From contig CAYWIS010000250.1 of the NCBI GenBank assembly GCA_964458385.1, positions 1-8,265 of the forward strand: DNA of 8,265 nucleotides. Direction: 5' to 3'. This stretch comes from JAHWKS01 sp964458385. Lineage in GTDB: Bacteria; Planctomycetota; Planctomycetia; Pirellulales; Pirellulaceae. The notes under the pieces are model-generated. The model worked only from the letters and a program-made list of their open reading frames with translations, did no database searches and was not told where the DNA came from. Of this stretch, positions 5,410 to 8,265 are shown piece after piece. Position 1 is the stretch's first letter, and each line of letters opens with the position of its first letter. The position numbers were made by a program, and so were the translations under genes.

Positions 5410-7785
5410 CTAGTTCTTCCACGCGATGGTTTGTGGGTCGAGGCGGAGGGATTGGAGTGATCCGGGCTTGAGTTCGCAGAGTACGGCGAAGACGAGGTCT
5501 CGCTTTTCGTCGTAGACCAGGCCGAGATCAACAAAGCATCCGGGCTCTTTCCGGCCGCCGTTGAGCACTTCGGCGCCGGGTACGTCGGCAAGCCTCCACT
5601 CGTTGCGTTTGGGATCGTAGAACGGCACAAGCAGCCGTTCGCCCGACTTCACCAGTACGCCAAACATCGCTAGATCCGCCTTCGGCAGATAGACGGCCTC
5701 GCGGGCGAAGCTCGGAGCGTTTAGCAGCTCACGCCCCCGTGGATGCAACTCCGTTACCTTTCCTGATTCACGCTCGACCGCCCACAGCCTGCCAAGCGGT
5801 TCGCCTTCCTTCCGCCCGAACTCGCTGGTGATTAGGAACCGGTCGCGGGCCGCGTCGTACACAATGGCCGATCCTCGATCGACAATGGGGACCGGCAGCG
5901 GAGCGCGAATCGCCACCACCTCCCACGTTCGCTCCGGGGTCAACTTGAATAGTCCAGCCTCCGTGCCATAGGCCGTTAAGATCGCCCACACATACACGCC
6001 TTTGGGAGTCGGGCAGATGAACGTCTCGTATTTTGAGCCCAAGAACCCGGTAGATGGAAACCGCTCGGCTGCGGGCCAGGTGCGGGTTGCAGGATCGTAC
6101 ACGGCGGTGGTCTTACCGACCATCAACAATCGCTTGGAGTGGGGATCGTAACCATAGGTCTTGTAATTGTGGCCGCCCCACGGCGCGCCGCCGATGGTAA
6201 CCCAACCGGGGCCACAAAGATGATAGTTGAAGTCCAACGCCAATTCGGGCCGCCCCGAAACCGACCACCGACCGGTTCTTAGGTCAAAGTGAGCAACATC
6301 GTTACCAAAGTACGCCGAGTGCCCGCCTCCCAGGTGAAGCAGTTGGTCTTGGTCGGAGTCAAGCGCCACGGTGCTCCACCCGCCGACCATGCGATTCGTC
6401 GGCCACTTCGGCGCAGGAATCGCCACGAACTGATTGGCGGGCAGGTCGGCCAGGAATTTGGCGAAGGCATCGGGATCGGCGGGCGGAACGTCTTGGTGAT
6501 ACCAGTCGGGATCGTACGGGCCTGTGCGGTAAACGACCGTGCCCGGCTTCACCCCCGTCTGCTCGGTCGCGGCAGGGTCGAGCATCGCCGGGTCGATGTG
6601 GCACATCCAGGTTTGGTCCGGCGTCTTGCCTCGCGCTTCACACACCACCAGCACTTCGTCGCTTGGCCCCACCGCCGCCATCATCGCCGTGTTGGGCGAT
6701 TGCGTTGGTTCATCAGTAGTCGCCAAGCGAGACCAACGATTCCCGGCCGAGTCGTATAGCCACATCTCAAAGGGAAGTGGGGCGTACAACATGGCCTGGT
6801 ACGACGTGGAGGACGTATACGTCTTGCCGCCCACCAGCAACACCCCCTTGCCCGAAGGGAGCGATAACAAAGCGTGGCCGAACCGCGGGGAAGGGCTTTG
6901 AGCCGGCTTCCGTTCGGACCAGGTGCGCGTGGTGCAATCGTACGCCCAGGTGTCGGCCAAGAGAGCGTTCAACCTGTCGCCGCCAAACAAGACAATCGAC
7001 TTGGAGCCGGGGTCGAAGGCCAGCGGCGCGTGTGCGCGGGGCGGCGGCTCGGTTGGCAGCTCGAGCTTTCGCCAGGTGTTGGCGTCGGTGGAGTAAACCC
7101 ATGTGCCCGGCGAGGCCGGCGGCTCCGACGCCCTGCACCCGCCGAACAGCACGATTTCGCGATTCACCGGATCGGCGCACAAGGCGCCCCAGCAAAGCGA
7201 ATCGTGGTAACTCTCCGCCACCGTCACAGGCGAGTCGTTTGGCGCCAGGTCGGTCCAACTACGCGTCTTGGGGTCATACCGAACTGTGTGACCACACACG
7301 AGCGCATACACGCAGCCGTCCCACGGAGCGTAGGCGAACTGGTTATCAAACCGCGCTTGCTGCGGCTGAATGCGCGCTACACCTTCCTTGTCCTTGATGG
7401 TGAAGTAAGGCGTCGTGAATCCCGGATCCGTTACCGGACCGAAGTCCGCCCCGCGATCCTTAGCCGCCTCAGGCAAAAGATTTCGCCACTTAGCTTCCGC
7501 AACATCGAACGCCTGCACATCGTACGGACGATCGCCGCGATAATCATGCCGGACGTATCCCCCCAAGATCGTAACCCCCCGGTCCGGCAAGTAGACCACC
7601 GCCGCATGCGCTCGCGGCCCCACCTGATTCTCAGCCACCTTCCGCCAAACATTATCCGACGGCTCCACCGCCACCGTAGCAACGGCAGGACCAGCCAAGA
7701 CGACAAACGCAAGCAGGACTCGCACGCTCAGTCCTCCCAAAAATCGCAAACGACGATCGCTACCACCCAAGCCACAGCCCCCCAT
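5410..7785 (-). CDS. Secreted kelch-repeat (galactose oxidase-like beta-propeller) protein
   Basis: A 791-residue exported protein. ATG 7785 is chosen because a G-rich Shine-Dalgarno (GGGAG) lies 5 bases ahead; GTG 7809 and ATG 7806 lack one. A Sec signal follows: basic DRRLRF, then a hydrophobic core to about residue 39, with probable cleavage near AVATVA. Kelch-type blades repeat the pattern of hydrophobic strand, GG, then YDxxTxxW: 57-101, 148-178, 192-238 (IVLFGG), 250-289 (IVLFGG), 300-351 (VLLVGG); a linker of about 400-465; then a second set at 468-507 (LLHLGGGHSAYFGND), 517-570, 586-621, 636-670, 693-730 and 754-785. This suggests two propellers. Kelch propellers bind proteins or sugars, and some are oxidases, but I see no clear copper-radical site, so no enzyme activity is claimed. 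It ends at TAG 5412-5410, converging on the kinase remnant, and appears monocistronic. Confidence 0.9.
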   Translation of the reverse strand: MGGCGLGGSDRRLRFLGGLSVRVLLAFVVLAGPAVATVAVEPSDNVWRKVAENQVGPRAHAAVVYLPDRGVTILGGYVRHDYRGDRPYDVQAFDVAEAKWRNLLPEAAKDRGADFGPVTDPGFTTPYFTIKDKEGVARIQPQQARFDNQFAYAPWDGCVYALVCGHTVRYDPKTRSWTDLAPNDSPVTVAESYHDSLCWGALCADPVNREIVLFGGCRASEPPASPGTWVYSTDANTWRKLELPTEPPPRAHAPLAFDPGSKSIVLFGGDRLNALLADTWAYDCTTRTWSERKPAQSPSPRFGHALLSLPSGKGVLLVGGKTYTSSTSYQAMLYAPLPFEMWLYDSAGNRWSRLATTDEPTQSPNTAMMAAVGPSDEVLVVCEARGKTPDQTWMCHIDPAMLDPAATEQTGVKPGTVVYRTGPYDPDWYHQDVPPADPDAFAKFLADLPANQFVAIPAPKWPTNRMVGGWSTVALDSDQDQLLHLGGGHSAYFGNDVAHFDLRTGRWSVSGRPELALDFNYHLCGPGWVTIGGAPWGGHNYKTYGYDPHSKRLLMVGKTTAVYDPATRTWPAAERFPSTGFLGSKYETFICPTPKGVYVWAILTAYGTEAGLFKLTPERTWEVVAIRAPLPVPIVDRGSAIVYDAARDRFLITSEFGRKEGEPLGRLWAVERESGKVTELHPRGRELLNAPSFAREAVYLPKADLAMFGVLVKSGERLLVPFYDPKRNEWRLADVPGAEVLNGGRKEPGCFVDLGLVYDEKRDLVFAVLCELKPGSLQSLRLDPQTIAWKN

Positions 7786-7790
7786 GGTCA

Positions 7791-7796
7791 CTCCCC
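7791..7796 (-). promoter_or_regulatory. G-rich ribosome binding site of the kelch gene
   Basis: The minus strand reads a run of G ending in GGGAG, 5 bases before ATG 7785. The purine-rich site supports ATG 7785 over the starts at 7806 and 7809. Confidence 0.5.
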
Positions 7797-7818
7797 CCCG
7801 TCGCATCACGCGAACACA

Positions 7819-7878
7819 TTACCGTAAGCAATCCATCCCGCCGCGCCGTAACACCCCGGCCTGTTTCTCTAAAGACAC
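7819..7878 (-). CDS. Possible 19-residue leader ORF ahead of the kelch gene
   Basis: GTG 7878 opens a 19-codon frame (MSLEKQAGVLRRGGMDCLR) ending in TAA at 7819, 33 bases before the kelch ATG. AGGAGGAGG (7894-7886) lies 7 bases ahead, a stronger Shine-Dalgarno sequence than that of the kelch gene itself. It could be a translated leader, a chance frame, or the real initiation region of something lost when the neighbouring recombinase decayed. The peptide resembles no family I know, so only the signal and spacing support it. Confidence 0.3.
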   Translation of the reverse strand: MSLEKQAGVLRRGGMDCLR

Positions 7879-8004
7879 GAATATGCCTCCTCCTAGTCCC
7901 CATGTCACGAGTTTTCCCCAAGAATTCCACCACGCCGCCCCCGGCTCCCGTTATGATCAAGCGTCCAGGTACGTGAACCGCCACAACAAAGTCGATGTAT
8001 TGGC

Positions 8005-8265
8005 CTATTGAGTAACCAACACGAACGACACGCGGCACTTATCGAACACTTCCATCATCCCGGCGAAGTCAAGAATCGAATGGCTCAGGCGGTCGTCCCC
8101 TTTCACGGTCAACACGGCCGTCGCGGTGCTTTTGGCGGGCGACATCCGCACGTCGGCATCGTTGGCCAACTCGGCGGCCCGTTGGCGGGCACGTTCGGAC
8201 AGGTCGCCTTCGGCCTGGGATTGCAGCCGCCAGATAATTCGTTTGACGAGCCAGGCCTTGTTGCC
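8005..8265 (-). pseudogene. DUF2924 / serine recombinase fused remnant, 5' end beyond window
   Basis: The last 86 codons of a frame entering from the right edge. Residues 1-45 are DUF2924-like: NKAWLVKRIIWRLQ, then EGDLSERARQRAAELANDAD. From about residue 57 the text becomes a piece of a serine recombinase catalytic domain: DRLSHSILDFAGMMEVFDK, then VSFVLVTQ, ending at TAG 8007-8005. In planctomycetes DUF2924 genes commonly stand just upstream of such recombinases, so this looks like two neighbours joined by a deletion. The recombinase lacks its catalytic serine region and everything after VTQ, and the usual DRLSR motif has become DRLSH, losing a conserved Arg of the active site. No recombination activity is possible. 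Whether the truncated DUF2924 product is made or useful is unknown; its own start is outside the window. Confidence 0.82.

Noticed and set aside
6874..7827. 317-codon plus-strand open frame opposite the kelch gene
   Set aside because: It is an antisense shadow of the kelch gene in GC-rich DNA with no recognisable motif.
7760..8038. 92-codon minus-strand frame overlapping the kelch start and the recombinase remnant
   Set aside because: It overlaps the recombinase remnant in a different frame as well as the kelch start, lacks a start signal and has no family resemblance.

Overview
The window looks like chromosomal DNA of a GC-rich planctomycete (Planctomycetota, perhaps a Pirellulales relative). 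The main evidence is the left-hand pair of genes: a planctomycete cytochrome protein of the PSCyt1/DUF1549/DUF1553 (PSD1) type directly followed by a Tat-exported DUF1501 protein, a pairing very common in this phylum. A kinase fragment with the planctomycete-style YVILDKxGQGGMG start and a DUF2924/serine-recombinase remnant point the same way. All family assignments come from reading the translations; no database search was possible.

Layout: 1-3082 (minus strand) is a two-gene operon, the complete PSD1 cytochrome gene (677-3082) followed 18 bases later by the DUF1501 gene (1-658), which runs off the left edge. A gene-free stretch (3083-3522) holds its probable promoter. Next is a small cupin gene (3523-3933, minus) very similar to the manganese cupin hydroxynitrile lyase-like proteins. 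It is separated by about 410 gene-free bases from a divergent cysteine hydrolase of the isochorismatase family (4348-4923, plus). Then comes a debris zone: a Ser/Thr protein kinase start interrupted by a stop codon and cut off after about 60 codons (4989-5183), followed by about 225 bases of unassigned sequence. On the minus strand, 5410-7785 encodes a large secreted kelch-type protein, probably with two beta-propellers. The right edge (8005-8265, minus) is a collapsed remnant in which DUF2924 is joined in frame to an internal piece of a serine recombinase; traces of the recombinase may continue past its stop codon.

How the genes work together: the PSD1 and DUF1501 proteins are predicted to be exported (Sec and Tat) and probably act together outside the cytoplasm, though their biochemical role is unproven. 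The kelch protein is also exported. The cupin and the cysteine hydrolase look like cytoplasmic single-domain enzymes; only their divergent arrangement hints at shared regulation. The kinase and recombinase remnants show that this stretch has suffered insertions and deletions. I do not see a complete, undescribed multi-gene system. The most notable items are the DUF2924-recombinase junction, the broken kinase, the natural His at a cupin active-site position known from engineering, and a possible 19-codon leader ORF ahead of the kelch gene.
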